From NCBI GenBank assembly GCA_033296885.1, contig MU863883.1:124001-188000 (forward strand): DNA of 64,000 bases, read 5' to 3'. The notes beneath the pieces were generated by a model. It worked only from the letters and a program-made list of their open reading frames with translations, was not told the origin of the DNA and made no database searches. The position numbers and the translations under genes were made by a program. Each line of letters starts with the position of its first letter. Within the stretch, counting starts at the first letter, position 1. Below, in pieces: positions 45,111 through 55,572 of this stretch. Origin of the DNA: Triangularia verruculosa. Its lineage: Eukaryota > Ascomycota > Sordariomycetes > Sordariales > Podosporaceae.

Positions 45111-47643
45111 TTCGAAGACCTGGGGTGTGTGGTTGGTTTTGGAGATTACTTTTGATGATTCAGTCAGCACTGGAAAGTTGAGGTTGATGCTGCAGTGACG
45201 TTTGATATATCTCGGGTGAGTTGAGGAGTAAGGTAAGGTCAAGTCAAGCTCAAAGATGCGGGGGAGGGGGAGGGGATCGGCCGGGTGGATTGGGCCACAC
45301 CAAAAACAAGGAAATAACGGGTATTTGAGGAAGAACAGTTCGAGAACCCACCCCGGAATGTATGCTAGCAGTAAGGAATGTTCTCGAGACCCAAGGGAGA
45401 GGGCCAGCTCAGAGGGTGGCCGGGCACAGCAGTTGTCTTGTACGAGACCGGAAGCAACAGAGAAATGTGACGTCGGATCCGATTGTCGCGAAACGCAGGA
45501 ATTGTAGGGCGGCTGGACAACGGCAAAGCACGTTCGAATGTCCCGAAATTGGCGAGAACCCAAATCGAGAATAGGATCACGGGGAGACGGGAAGGGGGAG
45601 GCGTCTGCCGCAGATGGCGCTGAGCTTGGCTGTTGGTTGGACAATGGCACAACAGGCACAGGGCAGTGTGAAGAAGGTGGTTGATCAGCCAAGGTAGGAG
45701 AGGCTCGGAGGCAGTTGGGGGTTGAGTTGGTTTATACGTATGTACCGACTGAGTGAAAGTCCAACGACAGACGGCGCTTGGGAGCTTGCAGGGACCGGGG
45801 AGCTTCTCGGAGCTGCTGGAGTCTGATGCACTGCCCGTACCAGCCCAAAGATGCAGAGTCCAGACGCCTCTTCAGTTCCAGGATGCCAATGGGGTGATGC
45901 GTGGATGCCCTGCAGCAATGGAACATCAGGTGGAGCCCTTTGGGAGCTGCTTCGCTGCCTTACTGGACTGCTGCAGGTGCAATCGAGATGGATCGCAGCA
46001 GTTCTGGCTTCGACAGGCCGGCGATGTTGGTGTTTTGCCGACCAACCCCCTCGCTTCTCAACCCGTCGACGTTAGGTCGTTGGGTTGATCTGTCCGAGTT
46101 TTTCTTACCTTTGAGAGCTTTTTCCCAACACAAGGGATCCAACGTCTGTTAGTGTAGATTGTCTGCTAGGTACCAAGACGTGAGACGCCATGATTCATCG
46201 ATTCCACAACTCTTCGCAAGCCGTCAATCTTTTATCCCACTCACGGCCTGCCCTTTATGGGGTGTGATGTCCGCCACATCGCCAAGCCAGTCCGCTCGCG
46301 AATAGAGTGTTTGTCTTTTGGAGCAGCTGCACCATCTCAACATGGATAGCAGCTTGAGGAGAGCTCTATCTGCTGCGTCATTCCGTTGATCGGACCCCGG
46401 AGGGGCTTAGTCATCATGACGACAGGGGACCGGGCCACTGATCTCTGTTGCGCACTGGGCATCAGCACGTCAAGGTTCCACAGCAAACTGGGGCTCAATG
46501 AAACCGCATGTCATTGCGCTGGCCTCCCATTCGCCGCCGTTTTTGAACATCATCGACCATCAACGACATATATCTTCCATCAACCCGAACCACCGTCGAG
46601 GCGAATACCCTCTCCTACTCGGGCATCTATGCCTGAGCATCCAAATTATGTTAGGCATCCAGTACCTTAATGCCGGTAGCCCAAGTCCCATTCTGGGCCT
46701 GAAGAAAACATGTGAATGATTTGCAGGAAATCCCTCAATACGCCCATCCCACCTCCCGCCAACATGTCTCGCCCGAACTGGTGATTTCGGGACAGTCCGC
46801 CGTGATAAGAACAACAACAAAACAGCAGGCGCCAAATCCCACGCCGGATATGGTTGGTATCTGTCTTGTGTCTGATGAGGCACGGCAGGCTTTGCTCGTC
46901 GGCATTTCCCTGAGCCTCAGCACGCTTCTAAAATTAGAACATCCATGGAAAGTTTCAGATGATATCCAACGAGAACAAAGACGGTTGACAATAACCTTGT
47001 AGTTTTGCGTGCATGTTGCCCAACAATACCCTTGTCTTTCATGCGGCAGCCCATCGACTACCGGATCCTCACCGAGGGTGGCTCCAAAAGGGCAATTCAG
47101 AGCCTTGCGCGATTGCACAGGGCCTGCCTTTTGGAAGCTCACCTGTAGCTTCCATGTAGCTTCTAGAGTCTATACTCGGTAGTCGTCCATTCCACAGAGA
47201 CTACTGAACTAAGCGTAAAAGTGGCATCTCAATATGCCAATCAGTAAACCATATACAATGTTGAAGAGCCTTCTCATCATCAGTCTCGCCTAGGGAGACG
47301 CCAGCGTTGTCGCTTCGAAACACGGACGACCGTTATGAGAGCAAACAAGGACATTGTATCCATGAGACACAAAGAAGGAAAACTCGGCAATTGGCGCAGC
47401 CGCACCCGTGGTCTCTTTGAGCTTGAACAAGTTGAACAAAGACATCATTCTGACTGTGATAATATAAACTTTCGAACCCCCCAGAAGGCAACATCGCGCA
47501 TCATTACAACTTAGAGTCTTAATCACCATACTACAGCATATTTCATTTCGAACACCAGCCTTTCTGAACTCACCAGCATATCTTCTCCAGTGTCTTGGGA
47601 CCTCAGGTAAGTCTTTCTGATAGAATCACTTTCACTAATCGCC
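45111..47643. other. Long intergenic region between glycogen synthase and the Asn/Gln-rich orphan
   Basis: About 2.5 kb. The 580 bases directly upstream of the glycogen synthase ATG (45111-45692) are stop-free in its frame but contain no in-frame ATG. The rest shows no coding frame I can support. It probably holds long leaders and promoters of two divergent genes. Confidence 0.5.
45265..45275. promoter_or_regulatory. STRE-like AGGGG pair upstream of glycogen synthase
   Basis: Two AGGGG copies lie at 45265-45269 and 45271-45275, about 155-165 bases upstream of the start (CCCCT on the coding strand). In Neurospora the glycogen synthase gene gsn is regulated through STRE elements under heat stress. 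The presence here is compatible with that, but the run is purine-rich low-complexity DNA and the match may be chance. Confidence 0.35.
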
Positions 47644-48684
47644 ATGGGCAAGGACAAGTACAGAAACAGGAACAGTGGAGGGGGTAACAATCGTGGCGGC
47701 AACAACCAGAACAACAACAGCAGCCATCAAAACCAGAACAACAGCCAGGGGGCCTACAGGGGTAACAATTTCAACCCCAGTCATCAGAATCAGAGCAGCC
47801 AAAACAGCAACAACAACCAAGGGACCTATAAAGGGAAGAACTTCAATCCCAGTTACCACAACCAAAACAACAATCAAAACAACAACCCGAATAATAACAA
47901 CCAAGGGGCCTATAGAGGTAAGAATTTCAACCCAAACTACCAGAACCAGAACCAGAACCAGAACCAAAATCGAAACCAGAACAACAGCTGGAACAACGGC
48001 CAAAACCAGACCAACAATTGGAATAACAGCAACCGGTCCAACCAGCAGAATGGAAACAACCAGAACAACAGAAACCAGAACAACCAGCAGAATGGCAATT
48101 GGAAGAGACGGCGCAACCATTACTGGCAGCCCATCACCGGAGCCAATGTAGGCGAAGACGAGGTTCTCACCATGTTTGAGGCACACACCATCCAGATCGC
48201 TACACTAGCACAAAACTTCGCAACGCTGTCGCGGTCGGTCGGAGGGTACTACAAGAGCGAAGAGGAATTCATCGAGAAGCACAGGGCCCAGATCTACAAC
48301 TGCAAGTTGTTCTATATCCAAGGGAACTTGGAGGACTCGTCCATCACGCCACACGTGGTCGCGGAACACATTGAGCAGTTTCTGGAGCAGCATGCCGCCT
48401 ACATTTACCGGCTGTACCTCTACTTCATTCCGCAAACCCGGGACCCAAGCTGGAGAATGCTTGACTTTCTTATTCATATCAGGCAAGACGCTTCCTACAG
48501 GTGGGAGCCTTTAATCACCATCGATAGCACACAAGCATTCGACGGTGAAGACGTCATCATGGTCGACAATGGCGGCAGTTACACCATAAGTCTGTGCCAG
48601 TTTTGTAACTTTGCGCCGCTGCCTTACCTCACGCTCAGATATGGACTTGTTGACCCGGATGTCACAGGCCACAGCTACTCGTAA
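47644..48684 (+). CDS. Asn/Gln-rich repeat protein of unknown function (prion-like N-terminus)
   Basis: A single open frame of 346 residues. Residues 1-155 are almost entirely Asn, Gln, Gly, Ser and Arg. They contain at least three imperfect repeats of about 28-32 residues built around QGAYRGNNFNPSHQNQ, QGTYKGKNFNPSYHNQ and QGAYRGKNFNPNYQNQ. A basic WKRRRNHYW links to a folded-looking C-terminal domain of about 185 residues (VLTMFEAHTIQIATLAQNFA; YIYRLYLYFIPQTRDPSWRM; ISLCQFCNFAPLPYLTLRYG). I do not recognise that domain. The composition resembles prion-like or condensate-forming RNA-binding proteins. It sits alone between two long intergenic regions, suggesting a lineage-restricted gene. The function is unknown. 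Confidence 0.75.
   Translation: MGKDKYRNRNSGGGNNRGGNNQNNNSSHQNQNNSQGAYRGNNFNPSHQNQSSQNSNNNQGTYKGKNFNPSYHNQNNNQNNNPNNNNQGAYRGKNFNPNYQNQNQNQNQNRNQNNSWNNGQNQTNNWNNSNRSNQQNGNNQNNRNQNNQQNGNWKRRRNHYWQPITGANVGEDEVLTMFEAHTIQIATLAQNFATLSRSVGGYYKSEEEFIEKHRAQIYNCKLFYIQGNLEDSSITPHVVAEHIEQFLEQHAAYIYRLYLYFIPQTRDPSWRMLDFLIHIRQDASYRWEPLITIDSTQAFDGEDVIMVDNGGSYTISLCQFCNFAPLPYLTLRYGLVDPDVTGHSYS
47650..48110 (+). repeat. Degenerate AAC/CAR-rich coding repeat
   Basis: Coding minisatellite-like region encoding the Asn/Gln-rich domain. Diverged copies of a unit of roughly 85-95 bases around GGGGCCTA(C/T)A start near 47,749, 47,820 and 47,907. The central CAGAACCAGAAC run (47,940-47,970) is a pure hexanucleotide repeat. 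Confidence 0.7.
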
Positions 48685-48976
48685 GGTCCTCGTATTGCGG
48701 TTTTGTAGAGTGTGAATGGGTGATAGAAGGCCACACAGAAGCATAGACAAACAGAGAGAGGCAGGATCCTCTACTCAGTATGACACTCGGTACAGAGAGT
48801 GTAGTAGAACTGATACATAACACATAATACATAATTCCATTGAACAAATTAAGAAGAAAAAATTCAATTGCATATCCACCCAGTTGTGATTTATCATCCC
48901 ATATCTTCGAATTAGCCTTCTACTTCCAATTTCGTAGTTCCACAATTCAAGTCGAGGTGAGCTTCAATAGATCAAA

Positions 48977-49002
48977 ATACCTACCTAGAATAAGGTAGGT
49001 AT
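48977..49002. repeat. Perfect inverted repeat ATACCTACC / GGTAGGTAT
   Basis: Nine-base arms at 48977-48985 and 48994-49002, with an 8-base AT-rich loop. It lies 15 bases before the telomere-like repeat. It could be a factor-binding palindrome or a hairpin. Confidence 0.7.
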
Positions 49003-49016
49003 CTATGTATGCTTAA

Positions 49017-49030
49017 TAGGGTTAGGGTTA
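49017..49030 (+). repeat. Interstitial telomere-like repeat (TTAGGG units)
   Basis: TAGGGTTAGGGTTA, just over two units of the TTAGGG telomere repeat common to filamentous ascomycetes. It could be a telobox-type protein-binding site or a scar of break repair. Confidence 0.6.
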
Positions 49031-49250
49031 CCCTGACATGTCGGCGTTGCTTGGTACCTAGTCACGGGGTTTAGTCATGTGGCCCATGCGCTGTGACGGC
49101 TGACTTGGCCGACCTGGCGCGCGCGGGTGAGAGCTGAACTTCCACAAACAATTCCACTCTCTCCAGAGCACTCCATTCTCCGACCGCCAACAACGAACCA
49201 CTTTCAACGCGGACTCAAGCACTCCTTGCGCGCCCAGTCGATGAATTTGT

Positions 49251-49451
49251 TCACAGAAGAATATACTCGCCATCTTCTGCACGCGTAATCCTCATGTCGG
49301 CGAGGTCGGAAATACGGAGGTCCTGCAAATCAAGCTCAGTGCGGGGCTTCGTTCTCGCAGCCAGCTGGGCCGTCAACAACACCTGAAGAAGCCTGTACCT
49401 GGGCCATTCAACACATGGGACAGACACCACCTCACTGTCATTTTGGCGAGC
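49251..49451 (-). pseudogene. Possible coding fragment or relic
   Basis: A 66-codon open stretch on the minus strand reads with a protein-like sequence: VVSVPCVEWPRYRLLQVLLT, then KPRTELDLQDLRISDLADMR and ITRAEDGEYILL before a TGA. It lacks a nearby in-frame start and is preceded by a TGA, so it is either an exon of an unrecognised spliced gene or a decayed gene. A neighbouring frame starting at 49264 (MASIFFCEQIHRLG) overlaps its end, as if a one-base shift separated two parts. The family is not recognised. Confidence 0.25.
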
Positions 49452-51220
49452 TCAACCGAGGAAGGAAGTTATGGTTATCTGGTCCCTGCTCTTTCGACTT
49501 GATCTAGGCTCTCAGGTTCAAGCCACCATGCGATGTTGAATTTCGACTTCCATGCCTTTCATGCCCCAAATTGCGACCTCGGACCAGCAGCTTCTGGACG
49601 TCATCTCGCAACACACCCAGGAACCATATACGCCCCGCATGCATTCTCGCCATACCATCAGCCCAAGCGCTCCCTGCCATACCTGTTTTTAGCGGTTCTT
49701 GGTGACACGCAAACAGATGGGAGAGATGCTTCCGAGTCGAAACGAATCTGGAGAAGGCCCAGTAGTGACCCAGAATCACAGCTTGGACTCTCTACGACTC
49801 CCACATATTTCTGGTCTACAATGCTATGGTCGGTCGCGTGCTTGCTGTTCGGCATACCCTACAACAGAGCGCTTCTAGCACCCGCTCGCCTTGGGACTTT
49901 TTTTATAAAAAAGAGTTGGAATACTTGCCAGACGGCTACTTCATGGTGGTCTTAGGTATCACAGCCAACCCCGGGCTTTCATCCTTGCGCCAGCAAGATT
50001 TCGCCCCAGATCATCTTGATGGCAGCTTATGCGACCTACGTTCTGATGTCGATTCTGCATCAAGCGCGGAGACCCTGCTGCCGACTTTGTCAAGACTTCT
50101 CATCTATGAAGAACACAAGACCAAGAAAGGTGCTAGAGACAAGGGTCCCATCCACTAACAAATGCAGAGATGCCGAAAGTTGGCCATCGCTATGATGACT
50201 GAGGCCAAGGGGTAAAGTTTGGGCGGTGGTGGGAATCGTAAAGCAAAGTATCTTGCCGTATATAGTATGGGTTTGCAGCTTGATGAACAAGTGTTGGCAA
50301 CAGCCTCAGCATTTAGATGCTGCTTGGGGCTGTCCTTTCAAGCTGGTGGCAGGGACCAGGGAGGGTTTGAGAAGGCTCTTTTCTTTGCCTTCTTTGTAGA
50401 TGCCGAGCCTGTTGGCACTGGGCTCGACTCTTGATGGCCTACCAAGCGCAACCCGAGTCTTGGGAGCACGGGGAATTTTCGCCTCCTGTCCGGGTTTCCA
50501 GCACCTGGGAACCGGAGGGTCTGTGGACACGGACGGGCAACGATCCGATCGCCTTTTTAAGAAGAGCGTCCACGATGGTGGATGCTCATGGCGAGAGCTG
50601 CCCCTCACCTCACTCACAACCACGCAATTGAAGCAGCACTACAGTCAACTCACCACCCCACCACCCCAGCTCGAGGCGATTGCGGTTTTGTCAATGCATC
50701 GCCATTCGGGTCAGCACCAAGATCGATCCTAACCCATCTCCAGCATCGTGCAGGGAAGGCTTTTCTGCAAAGTTATCAACTGCACACCCTGTAGTGAGGT
50801 ACAGGCAGGTTGTCTGGGTCTGATACCAGCGTCGCCGAGCTAGGTTGGGCAAGGCAAGGCTGTGGTTTCTTTGATGAGATTGGCTGGAGAGGCACACCCG
50901 ACAAGTCAGGACAGACGTTTTCAGATTCCCCCCCTCGACTGGTTTGCTTCCCTCAGCACCTACCTCTACCTCCCTACCTTACCTTAGTCGTGGGTTTTGC
51001 TCCATGCATAGAAGAGGCTCCCCGTGGAAGGTTGGCATCGGCACTGCGCCTTCAGGTATAGTGAGTGGGCTTCTGGGCTTCCGCTGGGCTGACAAGCCTC
51101 TGGGCTCCTGGGTTTTAGTGGGCGCATCGCAGCGACAACCCCTGTCTCTCGGCTATGGAAAGGCCGCCTTGACCACCTGAAGTCACCCCAAACTAACCAA
51201 AAGTCAAATATCGAATCTCG

Positions 51221-51241
51221 TGCTGCTGCTGCTGCTGCTGC
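51221..51241 (+). repeat. (TGC)7 trinucleotide tract abutting the kinase start codon
   Basis: Seven TGC units end one base before the ATG at 51243. Because the tract lies in the 5' leader, length changes would alter the leader rather than the protein, unless initiation occurs upstream at CTG codons within it. Confidence 0.85.
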
Positions 51242-51242
51242 G

Positions 51243-54200
51243 ATGGAATACCAGCACTCCTCAGCGCAGCGTCGGCGTCGAAACTTTGGTCCACCGCCCA
51301 ATGGCAGCCACCGTCCCTTCGAACGCCAACACATCCACCCTCGGGTTGAGCATGATTTCGGCATGACTACTTCACGTAGACCTACCTCACCCGCCGCTGC
51401 CGTGAATCGGTCCTCTGCTCCTGCTCGCGAACGAGAGCGAGATCAAGACAGAAAACACCACGGCCAACCGCCATCACCACATCCGAATCTGCCACCACCA
51501 CCGCCGCCACCTCCCCCTCCGCGAGGCCGGTCTCCACAACCATCAAAGTCTGATCATCCCCATCGCCGTCGCGACCGGAGCCGCAACACCGATCACCGCC
51601 TCGGCCGTTCCTCGAGGCCTTCTCAGCGTTCGCCTCTCAGCCATCGAGACCGTTCTCACGGGCGTGACCGTGACCGTGAAGGTGACCGTGACCGGGAGCC
51701 AGCCCGCTCCCGAGATCGCCGTGTCTCGCCAGACCGCCATCGTTCCCGGGAAAGGTCTCCCAGGTCTGGGAAGGACAGCCGCGATCATCAGGAGTCTCGC
51801 TCCCGCCGACGTGCATCGCGTTCGCCAGCCTCTGTCAAGCGCCCGCGCAGCCCCAGTCCGTCTGTTGGGGGAGGGTCGCAGCCGAAGAAGTCCCGGCGGG
51901 ACCGCAGCCCTGGAAGACTAGAAAAGGACGCGCCGAAATCTCTGCCGCCAAAGCCTCCACGCCGCGAGCCGTCACCAGCTTCTCGTAGCCGTCGTTCAAG
52001 ATCTCCGGAGAGCCGTGATCACCGTCGGTCAAAGGCTAGCAGACGGTCAGCGCGGTCCAGGACACCGAGTGCTTCTCGGCGGCGGAGATCTCGGTCCCGC
52101 GGAGCGGATACTGCTGCATCCCAATCAGCTCGCCGGCGGAGCAAGTCCCCAGGAGCCCGCCCTCGATCTCCCCGAGCAGATTACCGGCGTCGGTCGAGAT
52201 CGAGGTCACGTCCTCGTAGTCCTGCTGCGCGGGGTGCTAGAAATCCTCCTTCGGTTGATTCGGCAGCACACCGCAGGCCGAGCTTCGATCTGAACTCTAC
52301 TCGGACGCCACGCGGACCCCTCCCCCCCGGGTCTCCGCGTGATTCTAGAGCAGCTGACCCAGCCAAGAACGAAGCCAACGTTGACGAGCCTAACAAGGCC
52401 TTCAAAAAGGTTGATCCATCATCTGGTTCTAACAGTATCGAGGTCAGCATGGTGACGAGAGGCGGCTATCGCGGTGGTTTCAACCCCCAGTTGCCACAAA
52501 ACCACCCTTCCCGCGGCGGCTACGGCCAATCGTCGGGGCAAGGAACACCGAATTCATCATTCCACGGCTCGCCACCAGCACAGTCGCCGTATGCTGGGAA
52601 CGGAAGAGGATGGAATGGTCAATCGCAATTTTCACCCTCAGGGTCAGTCCGACACTCCCATAACACTGTATTCACTAATTCACACGGCAGCAGAAGCCAA
52701 TACTCCCAACCCTATGCACACAACAACTATGGACCGCCTTCGGGCCCTCAGAATCATTACCACTCTAATCAATCACAGACTGCGCCGTACGCACCTACGG
52801 GGCCTGCATCTCAGTATGCTGCAGGGTTATATCGAGGCGGGCACCGAGGCGGATCAGGCGGGTTCCGTGGCGGTGCGTTCGGTGGTGGTCGCGGAGCACC
52901 TCGAGGTGGCTTCAAAAGTGCACAGTGGAACACAACGCATAATGATGGACGAAATTCCGATCCATCTCACACCAGCAACCATCATTCGCCTGAGGCTCAC
53001 GACAAGTCAGAGGCCAAGGATGTGCTGATGCAGGATGCTGATAACCCTTTTAGGCCATCCAAAGACCTGCAGGTCGAGGATACAACCAAGGATGAGGAGC
53101 TGAAAGATGACATAATGGCCCCTCCAACGAGCCGTCCACCTCCCACAGGACCACAATCACAGACACCCAACAAATTTAGCTTCAGCATGAAGACCACGTC
53201 CAAGCCGGTGGTGGCGGTTCCTCGACCTGAGATATCGTCCAAGTTTAACGCCCCTGCTGCCCCTCGCGAGCCTGCTGCTGCATCTAATCCTCTCCAGAGA
53301 GCACCTCCTACGAAACCTGAACGAGACAGAGAGCGAGACCGCGAGAGAGACCGTGATCGGGACAGGGACAGGGACAGGGACAGGGACCGTGATAGGGATA
53401 GAGATAGGGACAGGGACCGAGACAGAGACAGAGACAGGTACCCAAGAAATGCCCCCACGGAACCGGCATCGGCCCGTTCCCGTCCCAACGATCATCGCAG
53501 ACCACACGACCTGCCGAGCAGACAGCCCGATCCCGCGCCCAAGACCCGCATGGTGAAGAAGATTATGAAGCGCCGAAAGGAGAAGCCGAAGCTTCCTGAG
53601 GATCTTGCACGGTCGAAATCGGTCTTCTTCCGCAAACCAGGAAACGAGTCTGTGGTTGGTTCAGGAACATACGGCAAGGTGTTCAAGGGCGTAAACGTCT
53701 ACACGAAGAAGCTGGTGGCTCTCAAGCGGATTCGTATGGAGGGTGAGCGTGATGGTTTCCCCGTGACAGCAGTCCGAGAGATTAAGCTTCTTCGTTCGCT
53801 CAAGCATACGAATGTGGTTGAGCTACAAGAAGTCATGGTTGAATCGAACGAGTGCTTCATGGTGTTTGAATACCTGTCGCATGATCTGACGGGCTTGCTC
53901 AACCATCCAAGTTATACCTTGGAGCCGGCTCACAAGAAGCATCTTGCCAGGCAACTCTTTGAAGGGCTAGACTACCTTCACACCAGAGGTGTTTTGCACA
54001 GAGACATCAAAGCAGCCAACATCTTGGTCTCCAACGAAGGCGTCTTGAAACTAGCCGACTTTGGTCTGGCTCGTTTTTACGCCAAACACCATCAACTCGA
54101 CTACACCAACCGCGTCATTACGATTTGGTACCGCTCGCCCGAGCTGTTGCTGGGTGAGACTCAGTACGGCCCGGCAGTGGATATCTGGTCTGCCGCGTGC

Positions 54201-54874
54201 GTCTTGGTTGAAATCTTCACCAAGCGAGCCATCTTCCCCGGTGATGGGTCGGAGATCAACCAGCTCGACAAGATCCACACTGTGCTGGGGACGCCGACAA
54301 GGTCAGACTGGCCCGATGTTGTGGAGATGCCCTGGTTTGAGCTGTTGAGGCCGACCGTGAGGATGCCAAGCCAGTTTGAGGAGAAATATAGGGATCAGGT
54401 GACGCCGATGGCGTATGATTTGCTGAAAAGCATGTTTCGGTATGATCCGAAGAAGAGGCCGAGTGCGGGAGAGGTGTTGGCGCAGGGGTATTTTACGGAG
54501 GAGGAGCCGCCGGCTAGGCAGGCTATCGAGTATGTTGTCTTTGAACTCCCACAGCCATTACTTAGATTGCTGACTGATCAAAAAACAGACTCAAAGACGT
54601 TCAAGGGGACTGGCATGAATTCGAATCCAAGGCTCTGCGGCGAGAAAAGGAAAAGAAGGAACGGGAGGAGAAGGATAGAAAAGATCGAGAGAAGAAGGGG
54701 AGCGCGCCTCGGCCGACGACAAAGGAAGGCAGTGGTGGTGGTGGTGAGAAAGAGAAAAGCGACAGAAAAAGGCCGATCGAAAGTAGTGCTGCCGCTGATA
54801 CCACTCAACAGAGGGAATCAAAACGGCCGCATGTGGAAGGTTCGTTTTCCTCGTCTAGGCCACCACGGGCGTGA
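51243..54874 (+). CDS. CTK1: CTK1/CDK12-type RNA polymerase II CTD kinase
   Basis: Exons 51243-54529 and 54589-54874 (intron 54530-54588, 59 nt) give 1190 residues. The first 800 residues are disordered: an RS-rich region (SRSRPRSPAARGARNP), an RGG block (GGFRGGAFGGGRGAPRGG) and a run of about 19 Arg-Asp pairs. The kinase domain (about 800-1096) has VGSGTYGKV, the PITAIRE-like helix PVTAVREIKLL, HRDIKAANIL, DFGLARF and WYRSPELLLG, all catalytically intact. FMVFEYLSHDLTGLLNHPSY is typical of the CTK1/Lsk1/CDK12 branch. The second exon adds a charged tail (LRREKEKKEREEKDRKDREK) ending RPPRA. It would phosphorylate Ser2 of the Pol II CTD during elongation, with a CTK2-type cyclin. Reading straight through the intron gives a wrong frame ending at 54908. 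Confidence 0.93.
53322..53439 (+). repeat. Hexanucleotide repeat encoding an Arg-Asp run
   Basis: Coding minisatellite built from GACAGG/GACCGN-type hexamers that encode alternating Arg and Asp inside the disordered part of the CTK1-like kinase. The RD pattern is also seen in splicing-related proteins and is expected to vary in length between strains. Confidence 0.8.
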
Positions 54875-55572
54875 GTGGTGGTGGATAATCGATAATTCGA
54901 TGGGATGATGATTCACAGCTTTGTACGACTGACCGCATAAGTTTTTAAAATCGGAACATAAGGGATACAAAGGGTACCTATGACGCTGGGAATGAGATGG
55001 GATGGGGTAGAGGAAAAGAAGGGGGGAATGGGATGGTATCGTGTATAATCATGGTTATAAGATTTATGTGGTTTAAAGCAGGTCGGCGAAAGCGGCGCTG
55101 GTGGGGTGGTGGATGAGGAGATGGGGATATGAAGAAAAGAAGTGGAATGAACAAGATCATAGAAAATACATGACGGGATTCAAGCAAATGACTGCAGGGT
55201 TTCTGACGGTTGAGATGTGGATTTCTGTTGATGACTGCTGGGAAGGGAAAACTGCCAAGAATTACCCCTGAATTTTTGCCCAAACCCAACTGAAAAGGTC
55301 AAGGCACGTTGGCTTTGCTGCCACATTGTAGACGAAGAAAATTCAAGAATTGAAACTTGATTCAATACGGTCCAGTGTTTAAGTATGCCAGCAAAGCCAG
55401 TGTTTTATTCTTGTCTCTTGTCTCGTTTATACCGCCATCTTGCGCGTACTGTATAGAGTCCTGTTTTGCCCCTTGCCCCTCTGCTGTTTTGAGTGAAATA
55501 GAACATCCTGTTTTCCTGTTCCCCTTCTGTAAATGTGCACGTCATTTCATCAAGTCATCAAATACCAACCCC
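54875..55572. other. Convergent 3' flank CTK1 / Ser-rich protein gene
   Basis: About 700 bases of untranslated DNA between convergent genes. No gene is seen. Confidence 0.5.

Larger units (their letters stand above)
48685..51242. other. Long intergenic region with possible coding relic, palindrome and telomere-like repeat
   Basis: About 2.55 kb between the Asn/Gln-rich orphan and the CTK1-like kinase. It includes a 9-bp inverted repeat (48977-49002), a TAGGGTTAGGGTTA stretch (49017-49030) and a possible coding fragment (49251-49451, minus). The remainder shows no supported gene. Confidence 0.5.
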
